Source: Leptospira biflexa serovar Patoc strain 'Patoc 1 (Paris)'
Lineage (GTDB): Bacteria; Spirochaetota; Leptospiria; Leptospirales; Leptospiraceae
Direction: 5' to 3'
NCBI RefSeq assembly: GCF_000017685.1
Contig: NC_010602.1
Span: 1,939,501-2,003,500, forward strand
Length of the DNA stretch: 64,000 bases
Made by a program: the position numbers and the translations under genes
In this document: in pieces, positions 1-8,866 of the stretch
How the letters are laid out: every line of letters begins with the position of its first letter
How positions within the stretch are numbered: the stretch's first letter is position 1
Notes under the pieces: model-generated
Databases searched by the model: none
Told to the model about the DNA's origin: nothing
Seen by the model: the letters and a program-made list of their open reading frames with translations, nothing else

Positions 1-233
1 CCTCGATCTATGCCTGGAATATGGAATTTTCCTTCTAAATGAAGTTGGTCTTTTTCAATTGAGATCTCCACCGATGTTTCATCCACACCTGGCATCTCCA
101 CTCGGAAGAATAGGGAAGTTTCGGATTCATAAACATCCACATTCGGTGAGTACACTCTCACTTGTGTTTTGGATTCTTTTACATCCGTTTTTTCATCTAA
201 TATTTGTTTGTTTTCTTTTGTTAATGTATTCAT
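1..233 (-). CDS. Small heat-shock protein (Hsp20 family), 3' part outside window
   Basis: The first 77 codons are present; the gene runs off the left edge. After a charged N-terminal stretch of about 25 residues the alpha-crystallin domain begins, with the pattern RVEMPGVDETSVEISIEK followed by a second strand (HLEGKFHIPG), which is typical of Hsp20 holdases that bind unfolding proteins in the cytoplasm. The ATG is preceded by AAGGAG, which overlaps the stop codon of the upstream Hsp20 gene, so the two are translated as a pair 11 bases apart. Control by the CIRCE-like site at 734-760 is expected to extend to this gene. The family is certain from the visible part; full length cannot be judged. 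Confidence 0.88.
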   Translation of the reverse strand, partial: MNTLTKENKQILDEKTDVKESKTQVRVYSPNVDVYESETSLFFRVEMPGVDETSVEISIEKDQLHLEGKFHIPGIDR

Positions 234-244
234 CACCTAACTCC

Positions 245-688
245 TTATCCAACGCTGATAGAAACTTTTTTCGGTTTGTCTTCTTCTCTTCTTGGTAAGT
301 GGATATTCAAAACTCCATTCACATATTTTGCAGAAACCTGGTCTTGGCTCACACGGAAGGGAAGCTCTAAGGTTCTGTGAAACTCACCTTGGAAAATTTC
401 CCTACGGTGTACTTCTGTTCCTTCTGCGAGTTCCTCTGCTTTTTTCTTTCCATGAATGGACAACATATTGTCTTTTACGTTGATTTCAATTTGGTCAGTT
501 TCCATCCCTGGCAAAAGACAGGTCACAAGGGCTTCGTCTTCTTTGGTATAAACATTGACGGGAGGAAAATGCGAAGAACTTCCGAATTGGTCATCCAATA
601 TGGAACGAGTCAACTCATCGTTCAAACGATCAAAGTCTCTCCAAAACTGGTTTGCTTTCGTTTGTGGGTCTAGAATTCGAAATAACAT
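245..688 (-). CDS. Small heat-shock protein (Hsp20 family)
   Basis: 147 residues, the usual size for bacterial Hsp20. A short N-terminal arm (about 1-40) is followed by the alpha-crystallin domain (about 42-135) with CLLPGMETDQIEINVKD and the closing GVLNIHLPR motif (family: G-x-L-x-[IV]-x-[IVL]-P), then a short lysine-rich tail. It is an ATP-independent cytoplasmic chaperone that forms oligomers and holds unfolding clients. The ATG at 686-688 has AAAAGGAG upstream. It is the first gene of a two-gene heat-shock unit; the second Hsp20 starts 11 bases after its stop. A CIRCE-like inverted repeat lies 46-72 bases before the start, so repression by HrcA is the likely control. Confidence 0.95.
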   Translation of the reverse strand: MLFRILDPQTKANQFWRDFDRLNDELTRSILDDQFGSSSHFPPVNVYTKEDEALVTCLLPGMETDQIEINVKDNMLSIHGKKKAEELAEGTEVHRREIFQGEFHRTLELPFRVSQDQVSAKYVNGVLNIHLPRREEDKPKKVSISVG

Positions 689-733
689 GCAAAATCTCCT
701 TTTGGCACTCTTATCCGTAGCCTGCTATTTTCA

Positions 734-760
734 TTAGCACTCTTGATCTTTGACTGCCAA
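734..760. promoter_or_regulatory. CIRCE-like operator (HrcA site) of the hsp20 pair
   Basis: The plus strand reads TTAGCACTC, nine bases (743-751), then GACTGCCAA. The CIRCE consensus is TTAGCACTC-N9-GAGTGCTAA: the left arm matches 9 of 9 and the right arm 7 of 9, with the exact spacing. A TTGACA on the minus strand (bases 762-767) sits just upstream and could be the -35 box. Site and spacing are seen directly; binding by HrcA is inferred from the known family. hrcA itself is not in this window. Confidence 0.8.
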
Positions 761-835
761 TTGTCAAGAAAAAATCGGAATTTTTGCAATGGTGAAAAAA
801 AATTTTGTCTCCTAGGGGTGGAAACCATAGTTTGG

Positions 836-1300
836 ATGGCAATGGCAATCATAGACCAACTGAACACACTTGGGATCCAAATCCCTCCGGTTCCTCCCGC
901 GCTCGCGGCCTACATTCCTTCTAAACGAACCGGGAATCTGATTTTTACCTCTGGCCAACTCCCTCTCGTCGGAGGAAAACTTCGTAAAACAGGAAAACTG
1001 GGAGCTCAAATCACGCTTGCGGAAGCAAAAGAAGAGGCAAAACAATGCCTACTCAATGCACTCTCCACTCTTCTCTTACACATAGATTCTCTCGACCAAA
1101 TCAAATCTGTTGTAAAATTAGGAGTTTACGTAGCAGGTGCAGAGACATTCACGGAACAACACTTAGTTGCCAATGGTGCCTCAGAACTAGTTGCTGAAAT
1201 TTTTGGGGAAAAAGGAAAACATGCTAGGTTTGCCATTGGAGTTTCTTCTTTACCTTTGGATGCATGTGTTGAATTGGAGATGACTGTCGAAGTAGAATGA
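836..1300 (+). CDS. RidA/YjgF-family protein (putative enamine/imine deaminase)
   Basis: About 154 residues, slightly longer than the 128-130 residues of E. coli RidA, like the longer YjgF-like subgroup. The fold signature is spread over the protein: NLIFTSGQLPL near residue 35, VVKLGVYVA in the middle and ARFAIGVSSLPLDACVELEM at the end. The arginine and the LP-x-x-A-x-VE-x-E tail match the ligand-binding end of the family, which hydrolyses reactive 2-aminoacrylate-type intermediates in the cytoplasm. ATG at 836 is used; a second ATG at 842 is equally possible, and the open frame begins further upstream without good start signals. Its stop overlaps the next gene by four bases (ATGA). Confidence 0.82.
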   Translation: MAMAIIDQLNTLGIQIPPVPPALAAYIPSKRTGNLIFTSGQLPLVGGKLRKTGKLGAQITLAEAKEEAKQCLLNALSTLLLHIDSLDQIKSVVKLGVYVAGAETFTEQHLVANGASELVAEIFGEKGKHARFAIGVSSLPLDACVELEMTVEVE

Positions 1301-1848
1301 CAAATACAATCATTTCCCTTTTTACTGAAACCATATCCTTTTTGATTGAATCAATCAAACTAATACCAGAACTCATCAAAGTTTGGTGGTTTTTAGCAAA
1401 AAAAATTGTTCTCTCTTTGTATGCTTATTGGAAAACAAAACTTTTTTTTGATAAAATCTTTTTTATATGTTTATTCCTCCAATTATTGTTTTCCGTCTTA
1501 CCATGGTTTCATTATGAAATTGTTTTTTTTGAAGGTAAGGAATCCGTTTCACTCAGCCCCAAACTCAATTCGATCTTCATTCTCATCAGTTTACTCAATT
1601 TTTTCTTTTTAGGTTTTTGGAAATCAACATGGACTCGGATTTGGTTTTTTGCCACAGAAATGATCTCTGTGATCATCATCCTCTGGGGTTATTTGGAACC
1701 GAAACGAACTTATTATGATTTCGTAAATCCAAACGAGGTGAGTACACAAATCCCATTTTATCTTTTTTTGGTTTCGTTATTCTTTGCCTTTGTGTTTGGA
1801 TACTTGAGCTTTAAAAAAGAAGACGAAGTGTTTTCAAAATCCTTTTGA
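1297..1848 (+). CDS. Hypothetical integral membrane protein
   Basis: 183 residues; no family recognised. Residues about 1-45 are amphipathic and rich in Ile, Trp and Lys. Four hydrophobic segments follow (around 50-70, 90-108, 112-130 and 148-166), each flanked by charged residues, and the protein ends in a lysine/glutamate-rich tail. Its ATG overlaps the stop of the RidA-like gene (ATGA), so the two are translationally coupled. A short 54-base gap separates it from the convergent clpA. Role unknown. Confidence 0.75.
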   Translation: MTNTIISLFTETISFLIESIKLIPELIKVWWFLAKKIVLSLYAYWKTKLFFDKIFFICLFLQLLFSVLPWFHYEIVFFEGKESVSLSPKLNSIFILISLLNFFFLGFWKSTWTRIWFFATEMISVIIILWGYLEPKRTYYDFVNPNEVSTQIPFYLFLVSLFFAFVFGYLSFKKEDEVFSKSF

Positions 1849-1902
1849 ATTCCGCCACTAACTTGTGGATTGTTCCAAAATTTCCAAAACACTTTCTTAT
1901 TT

Positions 1903-4173
1903 TTACATCACCGGAATGATGTCTAATTTGGATTTGCCCTGCTCTACCACTACGTCCACTAAGTATGAGGTCACTTTGTCCTTATGGAATAATATCTTTT
2001 TGGACAAAGGTTTTCCTATTTCGGTATTTAAGATCCTTTGGATGGGCCTTGCCCCCATCGCTTTATCATAGCCATTTTCTGCGAGGTAACGGACGCACCT
2101 TTCGGAAATCTCCAACTGAATTCCTTTGTCTTTGGCCTTGGACTGTAATGTTTTAAACATTCGTTTTACGACTAGTTCTACAATGGGAATCGAAAGTGGA
2201 TTAAATTCAATGACAGCCGTTAGACGGTTACGAAATTCAGGTGTGAAAGTTCGTTCAATCGCTTTCATTGATCTGTCATCATATCGATCCGTATCAAAAC
2301 CAAGCATTGGTTTTGCACTTTCCTGGGCACCTGTGTTTGTGGTGAGAATTAGAATGACATTTCGAAAATCCGCTTTTTTTCCAGTGCTATCGGTCAGAGT
2401 GGCATGATCCATCACTTGTAAAAGGATGTTATAAATATCCTCATGGGCCTTTTCAATTTCGTCAAAAAGTAATACACAGTGAGGGGTTTTGGCAATCGCA
2501 TCTGTGAGTTGGCCACCTTGGTCATACCCCACATAACCTGGAGGGCTACCAATGAGCCGGGATACAGAATGTTTTTCCATATACTCACTCATGTCAAATC
2601 GTAGGAACTCAACTCCCATTTTCTCGGCTAACGTTTTGGCCACTTCCGTTTTCCCAACTCCAGTAGGTCCTACAAATAAAAAACTACCAATCGGTTTCCC
2701 TTCGTCCCCAAGGCCCGACCGAGAGTAATGGATGGCATCGACGATTTGTTCGATGGCATGGTCCTGGCCGAAGACAACGGTTTTGATTTCTAAATCAAGA
2801 GATTCTAATTTCTTTTTATCATCTGCCTTAACTGTTTTCTCTGGAATCTTCGCAATCTTTGCCACTAGACTTTCGATTTCAAAAATCCCCACCGTCTTTT
2901 TGGCTTTTTCTTTGTTTTCATCCCGGAGTTTGACAAAGGCACCCGCTTCATCTAGTAAGTCGATGGCTTTGTCTGGTAAAAAACGATCCCTTAGATGCAA
3001 AGTGGATAAATCAACGCATGCTTCGATTGCTTTAATGCTATAATGGACACCATGAAATGATTCGTATTTGGGCTTTAATCCATTTAATATCTGTATGGCG
3101 TCTTCCCTGGATGGTTCCGAAACTTCAATTTTTTGAAACCTTCTGGAAAGTGCATGGTCTTTTTCAAAGATTGATTTGTATTCTTTGTAAGTTGTGGTTC
3201 CAATGCATTTGAGTTCTCCATTGGCAAGTGCTGGTTTCATTAGGTTAGAGGCGTCTAAACTCCCTCCAGAAACGGCACCTGCACCTACGATGGTATGAAT
3301 TTCATCAATAAAAATCACTTTTTCGGGTTTGCCAACTAATTCTTGCAAGATGGCCTTGAGTCTTTCCTCAAATTCTCCTCTAAATTTGGTTCCTGCCATC
3401 ACTAGTCCCATATCGAGTGAGTAAATTTCTAGTCCAAGTAAACTTTTGGGAACTTTTCCATTGACTACCCGCAAGGCGATCCCCTCTACAATAGAGGTTT
3501 TGCCAACACCAGCTTCTCCTACAAATATTGGATTGTTTTTTCTACGCCTGGAAAGGATGTGAATTGTCCTTTGGATTTCCGTATCCCTTCCGATACATGG
3601 ATCTAGTTTCCCAAGTTTTGCCCTTTCGGTAAGATTCACACAAAACTTTTCCAATGCAGATTGTTTTGATTTCCCTTCCGCTTCTTCCTCTAACTCTTCT
3701 TCCGATGGAGAAAAATTAGGGTCTATCGGGCTCGATTCTTTTTTCACTCCATGTGAAATAAATTTGATCACATCAAGCCGTTTGATATCTTGTTTGGCGA
3801 GTAAATAACAGGCCTGGCTATCCTCTTCTCGAAATAATGCGACAAGTACATTATTTCCATCCACCTCTTCTTTGCCTGAGTTTTGAACATGAAAGGCTGC
3901 AAACTGAATTACAAATTGTACACCTACAGTGTACTTCGGTTGGATTTTTAAATTGGGAACCGCGATGGAGGATAAGTCATCTTCAAAGTATTCTAATAAT
4001 TCTTTGCGAAGTAAATCCAAATCACATCCAACGTTAACCAGCACTTCCTTTGTTTTTTCGTTAAACGTTAACCCATATAACAAATGTTCTAATGTGATAA
4101 ACTCATGATGGTATTTGCTGGCCTCAATATGTGCCAATTCCAATGTTTTTTCTAAATCGGTCGAAAAGTTCAT
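1903..4173 (-). CDS. clpA: ClpA, AAA+ unfoldase of the ClpAP protease
   Basis: 756 residues from the ATG at 4171-4173, close to the 758 of E. coli ClpA. An N-domain with the repeat signature ([20 protein letters not shown]) that docks ClpS is followed by AAA module 1 with GEAGVGKTS and VIFIDEIHT, then module 2 with GPTGVGKTE and [10 protein letters not shown], and a C-terminal D2 small domain ([16 protein letters not shown]). It unfolds N-end-rule and other substrates and feeds them to ClpP. An upstream in-frame extension exists, but the ATG overlaps the clpS stop (ATGA) behind GGAGG, the classic coupled start. It is last in the five-gene minus-strand run that starts with the DedA gene. clpP is not in this window. 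Confidence 0.97.
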   Translation of the reverse strand: MNFSTDLEKTLELAHIEASKYHHEFITLEHLLYGLTFNEKTKEVLVNVGCDLDLLRKELLEYFEDDLSSIAVPNLKIQPKYTVGVQFVIQFAAFHVQNSGKEEVDGNNVLVALFREEDSQACYLLAKQDIKRLDVIKFISHGVKKESSPIDPNFSPSEEELEEEAEGKSKQSALEKFCVNLTERAKLGKLDPCIGRDTEIQRTIHILSRRRKNNPIFVGEAGVGKTSIVEGIALRVVNGKVPKSLLGLEIYSLDMGLVMAGTKFRGEFEERLKAILQELVGKPEKVIFIDEIHTIVGAGAVSGGSLDASNLMKPALANGELKCIGTTTYKEYKSIFEKDHALSRRFQKIEVSEPSREDAIQILNGLKPKYESFHGVHYSIKAIEACVDLSTLHLRDRFLPDKAIDLLDEAGAFVKLRDENKEKAKKTVGIFEIESLVAKIAKIPEKTVKADDKKKLESLDLEIKTVVFGQDHAIEQIVDAIHYSRSGLGDEGKPIGSFLFVGPTGVGKTEVAKTLAEKMGVEFLRFDMSEYMEKHSVSRLIGSPPGYVGYDQGGQLTDAIAKTPHCVLLFDEIEKAHEDIYNILLQVMDHATLTDSTGKKADFRNVILILTTNTGAQESAKPMLGFDTDRYDDRSMKAIERTFTPEFRNRLTAVIEFNPLSIPIVELVVKRMFKTLQSKAKDKGIQLEISERCVRYLAENGYDKAMGARPIQRILNTEIGKPLSKKILFHKDKVTSYLVDVVVEQGKSKLDIIPVM

Positions 4174-4511
4174 TCCTCTTCCTCCTTTGCCAACTGGCAT
4201 TGTAAAGGGTGTCCCGCATCATCTGCTAATTTATGCACTTCAGCTACTTTTGTGCGTGCAATATCGAGTGAATACACTCCACATACAGCAGATCCTTCCG
4301 TATGTGCTCTCCACATGATTTGACGAGACTCATCCATTGATTTCCGAAATACAACTGCTAAAACATAGACAACAAATTCTTGTGGTGTATAGTCATCGTT
4401 AATTAAAATCACCTTATAACGATCTGGTTTTTTTAATTTTTTCTTTTGTTTTTCTTTTTCTAAAAGCTCAACATTAAAATCTGTATATGATTTTCGATTG
4501 GATTCAGACAT
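4170..4511 (-). CDS. clpS: ClpS, N-end-rule adaptor for ClpA
   Basis: About 113 residues. After a lysine-rich N-terminal arm (about 1-30) comes the ClpS core: VILINDDYTPQEFVVYVL, whose NDDYTP forms part of the N-degron pocket, then MDESRQIMWRAHTEG and the GVYSLDIARTKV helix. The adaptor presents proteins with bulky hydrophobic N-termini to ClpA. The ATG at 4509-4511 overlaps the stop of the acyltransferase gene by one base (TGATG); a GTG one codon earlier is possible. The clpS-clpA pair is the common bacterial arrangement. Confidence 0.97.
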   Translation of the reverse strand: MSESNRKSYTDFNVELLEKEKQKKKLKKPDRYKVILINDDYTPQEFVVYVLAVVFRKSMDESRQIMWRAHTEGSAVCGVYSLDIARTKVAEVHKLADDAGHPLQCQLAKEEEE

Positions 4512-5674
4512 CACGTTTCCCTCAGTGATTTAATGGGCGAATGTGCGTTGTAAGAAGCAATGTTTTCTCTCTCCATTTGAATCTCTTTTTCCAAATAGGC
4601 TTCTATGGCACTCCTACCATTTTCATTATAAATATGATGGCTACTGAACATGGGAACTGTTTCATACCCTCGAAGGAATTTGTGTTCTCCTTGGGCCCCA
4701 GCTTCTACCCTTTCCATTTTATGTTCTATCGCATAATCAATCAATCGGTAATAACAACATTCAAAATGTAAATTTGGGATATATTCGAATGCTCCCCAAT
4801 ACCTTCCAAATAAAAACCCTTCTCGGTATAAGTTCCAACTCCCTCCTACTGGATCTCCATTTGGTTTCGATGCCAGTACGAGAAGCAACCGATGCCGAAA
4901 ACTTTCTACCATTTGCAAAAAAAACTTTCGATTGAGATAGGGTTGGCCCCATTTTTTACTATGAGTGTCTTTGTAAAATTCATAAAAGGTATCGGCATGT
5001 TCCTCCGTGATCAAGTTTCCTGTGAGAGTTTCAATTTTGAGTCCCAATTCCTGATTTTTTTTGCGTTCACTGCGGATGGATTTTCGTCTCTCCTTCACCA
5101 AAGTTCCTAAAAATTCTTCAAAATTACTAAAACCTTTATTGAACCAGTGGTATTGGTGGGAAAGTCTTGGTGCAAACCCATACTGTTCACCTAACTTTTG
5201 TTCCTCTTCCTTACAAAACAATATATGTATGGAAGAAACGTTTTCTTCTTTTCCAAATTGTTTTAAGGCAAGTAGGAGTCCTTCACCTATCTTTTGTTTC
5301 TCGACTAAGGTCAAATTGGGATCCAACAGGATCCGAGATCCAGTGACGGGAGTGAAAGGAACAGCCACCGTGAGTTTTGGATAATAGGGAATCCCAGCAC
5401 GGTGGAAAGCATTCGCCCATTGGAAATCAAAGATATATTCCCCATAAGAATCCTTTCGTAAATACGATGGCAATACTCCGACAAGAACACCTTCATTACG
5501 GGCAGTAACAATGACGGGAAACCAATCAGATTTCCCGATACAAGCGGTTCCCTCTAAGCCAGATAAAAACTCTAATTCTTGGAACAAAGAATCAGAAGGA
5601 ACCAAGCGATTCCATTCTTCCTTCGTAAACTCAAAAAAACTATGAAAAATCTCAAATCTTACTGAATCATCCAC
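4511..5674 (-). CDS. FemAB/GNAT-like acyltransferase (DUF482 type)
   Basis: 387 residues, GTG start at 5674, three bases after the stop of the SpoIIE-type phosphatase gene. The pattern fits the DUF482 'peptidoglycan biosynthesis/recognition' family, a double-GNAT fold related to FemAB: FQWANAFHRAGIPYYPKL in the first half, then KERRKSIRSERKK and, near the C-terminus, GRYWGAFEYIPNLHFECCYYRLIDYAIEH and GAQGEHKFLRGYETVP. The family probably transfers an acyl or aminoacyl group, but no substrate is established. It is the middle gene of the DedA-SpoIIE-DUF482-clpS-clpA run. The position next to the N-end-rule adaptor is suggestive, because aminoacyl-transferases that make N-degrons share this fold, but the sequence does not show that activity. 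Confidence 0.8.
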   Translation of the reverse strand: MDDSVRFEIFHSFFEFTKEEWNRLVPSDSLFQELEFLSGLEGTACIGKSDWFPVIVTARNEGVLVGVLPSYLRKDSYGEYIFDFQWANAFHRAGIPYYPKLTVAVPFTPVTGSRILLDPNLTLVEKQKIGEGLLLALKQFGKEENVSSIHILFCKEEEQKLGEQYGFAPRLSHQYHWFNKGFSNFEEFLGTLVKERRKSIRSERKKNQELGLKIETLTGNLITEEHADTFYEFYKDTHSKKWGQPYLNRKFFLQMVESFRHRLLLVLASKPNGDPVGGSWNLYREGFLFGRYWGAFEYIPNLHFECCYYRLIDYAIEHKMERVEAGAQGEHKFLRGYETVPMFSSHHIYNENGRSAIEAYLEKEIQMERENIASYNAHSPIKSLRET

Positions 5675-5677
5675 GTG

Positions 5678-8600
5678 TCAGTTTAGACTCTGTCTGGTTT
5701 CCTCTTGTTTCAATTGTTTCTTGTGAATGTGTTCGATGAGCCGGATCAAACTAGGATTTTCGGGATCCAGAGCCAAAGCGGAACCGAGGATATTCTCCGC
5801 GCGTGCATAATTTTTATCCGCTAAATAGGTTTGTCCCAAATTGATCAGGTTTTTGACATGGTTTGGATCGCGTAGGCGTACCCTTTCTCCAAAATCAATG
5901 GCAGTTTTGATATCGGCAACCTTCCTTGCGCAAAATGCGGTGATGTACATGATTTCTGTATCCATCGGGCGAAGTAGGCTATAATCCTTTGCCATCTTTT
6001 TTGCCTTCCCATAATCCTTAAGTTTCAGATACAACTGGATGAATTTCTTTTTGATCTCAGGGATGTTCTCTTCCAAAGAATGCGCTTTTTCCAAATAGGT
6101 CACCGCTTCTTGTAAATCAGAGGAATCACTCGCTTCCTTTGCCTTGGCTAAAAGAGATTGGATTTCTTTTAATTTTTCTTTTTCGATTTTATAACGTTCT
6201 TTTTCTTCAATGAACGAAACTCGAAGTAAGGAAAGATCATCTGTAAGGGCACCAAACTTTGCCATCTCATCATAAATTAAATCAAGTTCCCCTTTTCCTG
6301 CTTCCACCATTTTGAGGAACAATCTTTCATCTTCATTGATGATTCTTTTCCCATCGGCCGTATGGGAAATGAGGAGGTCATCACGACCGTCTGAACCTGC
6401 AATTAATATATCTCCTGCTTCCAATTGAAAGGTTTTGATGTATAAATTTCCTTGTACACCTGAGGTGCCTAATTTACGAAACATCAATTCATTTTCGATA
6501 AAACTTGCGATCCCATCTCTGTACAAAACGATCCAAGGGTGTTCCGCATTGATGAAATAAAGTAATCCTGTTTCGTTGTCAACAACACCTAACACAAGAG
6601 AGACAAGCATTGATCCGTCAAAACCTTCAAAAATTTTATGAAGCTCGAGAAATGTATTTTTGATCCATCGTTCCGGATAGGTATTCCTTGCTTCACTCAA
6701 AAGTTGGGTTCTTGTGATGATCGATTCAAACACAGAACCTAAGACAAGTGCCCCCCCTGCCCCTTGCATCGATTTCCCCATGGCATCGGCATTTAAAAAT
6801 ACAGTATATGACCGATTATTTAAAATGATTTGGTTTGCGATGTTCAAGTCACCACCAATTTCTTTCTCGTATTGTTTGAAGGTGAATTTCTTTTTTTGTT
6901 CTAATAAAAAATCCACCCGCACATTTTCATGCATCGCATGATTGACGTTAAATGGTTGTAATAAAAGAGAAGTGAGGAAATAATCTCCATCTTGTTGGTG
7001 TTTCAAAGATTGAACTTCTTTAAGAGTATTCTCCAACTCTTTTGTCCTTTCCTGCACTTTTACTTCCAATTGTTCTGCGTATTGTTGTAATTTTTTTCGA
7101 GCAGCTTGGATGGAACGAACCATTCGATTGAATGACCTTGCCATAAATCCAATATCATCTTCTACATGCACAGTCAGCCTGTATTCTAAATTACCAGAAT
7201 TCACTTCTGTTAACCCTTCTATGATCTGTTCAATGGGTCGGATCAGGGCGATGAGAAAAAATAACCTGTATCCAAAAATCACAAGGATGGCAAGAGCAAT
7301 TAAACCAATGATCCAAGGCAAAGTAACTTCATGTTGGAAACTACGATAATCGTTATATGGATAACCCACTTCGTGGACAATTGCATTTTTTTTATCGACG
7401 ATGAGATAACTGACGTAAAATGAAAAATTTGGTTCCTTGGATTCAAACTTGACTTGGCCCCGGTAATTTCTTTCACCGTGGTTTGGCATCGGAGAAAACA
7501 TCAGGTCGAGGGATTTATATTTTTTTTCCTCCGAAAGCGAAGAAAATAAAACCGATCTTGCTTCTGCATAAAATCCAGAAAGTGCACCCTCTTCTTTTTT
7601 TACTAAGTCATTGGCCTTTTCTGTAAAGCCTGCGATGGGTATCTCTTTCAATTTGTTGCGTGTGTAAAGGATCTTTCGCTTTTCTGATTCGATTTCGCCA
7701 ATCAAATCTTTTGGACTTTTGATGGAATCATCTGAAAGCAAACGTGTGATTTCTTTCGAATACCCTCTGTTCATTTCCGGTAAATCCAAAATGAGTTCCT
7801 TTGTTTTTTCTTTCCAATCAGAGGATGATTCAAAGGAAAGGATCATCTCCAAAACCCAAACATTCCAAAACTCTGTCACATACTCCTTTGGTTCTAATTT
7901 GGTTTCTTCTAAACCTTTATGAGTGATAAATGTTTTGTTTTTAATATCATATGAATAGTGAAAACTCGGAACTTGGTCTGTTTCCAAACCAAAAATATAA
8001 TTTTTAGCCCTAGCCGTATGCACCAAATCATAATTAGATTCCGTTTGTTGGATCACAGAATAAGCAACTAATTGTAAAATCAACAAAAAGGATGCGAGAG
8101 AGATTCCAATGATTCGGGAAATGATGGTGGTTTTATCTTTTGTATTGTTGATATACACCACATTTGCTACAAATAATCCAACAACCAAAACAAGATCAGT
8201 GATGGTTTGGTACAATCCACGCCCGATTGCCCCGTCTCTTGACAAAACATTCAAAAAACCAGGGATCATAGTGACCAAAACGAAGGAGATTAAAATACTA
8301 ATCAAAGTAAATCGATTCTCTTTCGGCATCTTGAATAATTGGATCAAAGCAAGGACTGTAAAGGTGACAAAGAATACGAGGACAATGAGAGCGTAGGCTT
8401 TATAAAAAAGAGGAAGTGGAAAATCCCAATAATGACCACTGAAAAAAAACAGTCGACCTGCTTTGAAACTGACAAAGACAAAATAAGCTGTTACTAAAAT
8501 AACAACTCCACTCAAGATTCGAAAGATCGATTTTTTGAGTCGTGGGTAATAAATTTCAGGATAACTTAAGAAAAACCCAGTTAAGTAGACAGAGCCCGCC

Positions 8601-8839
8601 ATTGCTCCTGTGATCACAAACCATCTCATATAGGCAGAGGCAGGTCCCATAAAGGAAAAATTAATGAGATAACCAAAATGGAAAATTCCTAACCAAAGGG
8701 TTCCCATTCCTAAATTAAACGTTGCTTCCGATTTTTCCTTTACCGTTAAAAATAATTGTGCATTGTAAAAAGTAAAAATGACTCCAACAAGCGAACCAAA
8801 CGTATAAAAATCAAAAGAAATCTTGCCCCATGAATCCAT
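5678..8839 (-). CDS. Membrane-bound SpoIIE-type PP2C phosphatase with 7TM, HAMP and TPR
   Basis: 1053 residues. Seven hydrophobic segments span about 1-235; an eighth (about 245-262) is followed by an extracytoplasmic sensor of some 240 residues, then a final membrane segment (about 515-540) and a HAMP linker with coiled coil (about 540-625). The SpoIIE/PP2C domain follows (about 650-855) with the metal-binding pattern NADAMGKSMQG, GSDGRDDL and GALTDDLSLLRV. The C-terminal 190 residues are TPR-like repeats (KKFIQLYLKLKDYGKAKKMA, then NLINLGQTYLADKNYARAE). Such proteins dephosphorylate anti-sigma-factor antagonists in response to an external signal; the partner is not visible here. It starts 27 bases after the DedA-family gene. 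Confidence 0.9.
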   Translation of the reverse strand: MDSWGKISFDFYTFGSLVGVIFTFYNAQLFLTVKEKSEATFNLGMGTLWLGIFHFGYLINFSFMGPASAYMRWFVITGAMAGSVYLTGFFLSYPEIYYPRLKKSIFRILSGVVILVTAYFVFVSFKAGRLFFFSGHYWDFPLPLFYKAYALIVLVFFVTFTVLALIQLFKMPKENRFTLISILISFVLVTMIPGFLNVLSRDGAIGRGLYQTITDLVLVVGLFVANVVYINNTKDKTTIISRIIGISLASFLLILQLVAYSVIQQTESNYDLVHTARAKNYIFGLETDQVPSFHYSYDIKNKTFITHKGLEETKLEPKEYVTEFWNVWVLEMILSFESSSDWKEKTKELILDLPEMNRGYSKEITRLLSDDSIKSPKDLIGEIESEKRKILYTRNKLKEIPIAGFTEKANDLVKKEEGALSGFYAEARSVLFSSLSEEKKYKSLDLMFSPMPNHGERNYRGQVKFESKEPNFSFYVSYLIVDKKNAIVHEVGYPYNDYRSFQHEVTLPWIIGLIALAILVIFGYRLFFLIALIRPIEQIIEGLTEVNSGNLEYRLTVHVEDDIGFMARSFNRMVRSIQAARKKLQQYAEQLEVKVQERTKELENTLKEVQSLKHQQDGDYFLTSLLLQPFNVNHAMHENVRVDFLLEQKKKFTFKQYEKEIGGDLNIANQIILNNRSYTVFLNADAMGKSMQGAGGALVLGSVFESIITRTQLLSEARNTYPERWIKNTFLELHKIFEGFDGSMLVSLVLGVVDNETGLLYFINAEHPWIVLYRDGIASFIENELMFRKLGTSGVQGNLYIKTFQLEAGDILIAGSDGRDDLLISHTADGKRIINEDERLFLKMVEAGKGELDLIYDEMAKFGALTDDLSLLRVSFIEEKERYKIEKEKLKEIQSLLAKAKEASDSSDLQEAVTYLEKAHSLEENIPEIKKKFIQLYLKLKDYGKAKKMAKDYSLLRPMDTEIMYITAFCARKVADIKTAIDFGERVRLRDPNHVKNLINLGQTYLADKNYARAENILGSALALDPENPSLIRLIEHIHKKQLKQEETRQSLN

Positions 8840-8866
8840 GGTTGGAAACCCTAACAGAATTTTAAA

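Noticed and set aside
670..867. Minus-strand open frame of 65 codons over the hsp20 promoter
   Set aside because: Covers the CIRCE-like site and the start of the RidA-like gene; no ribosome site or family pattern.
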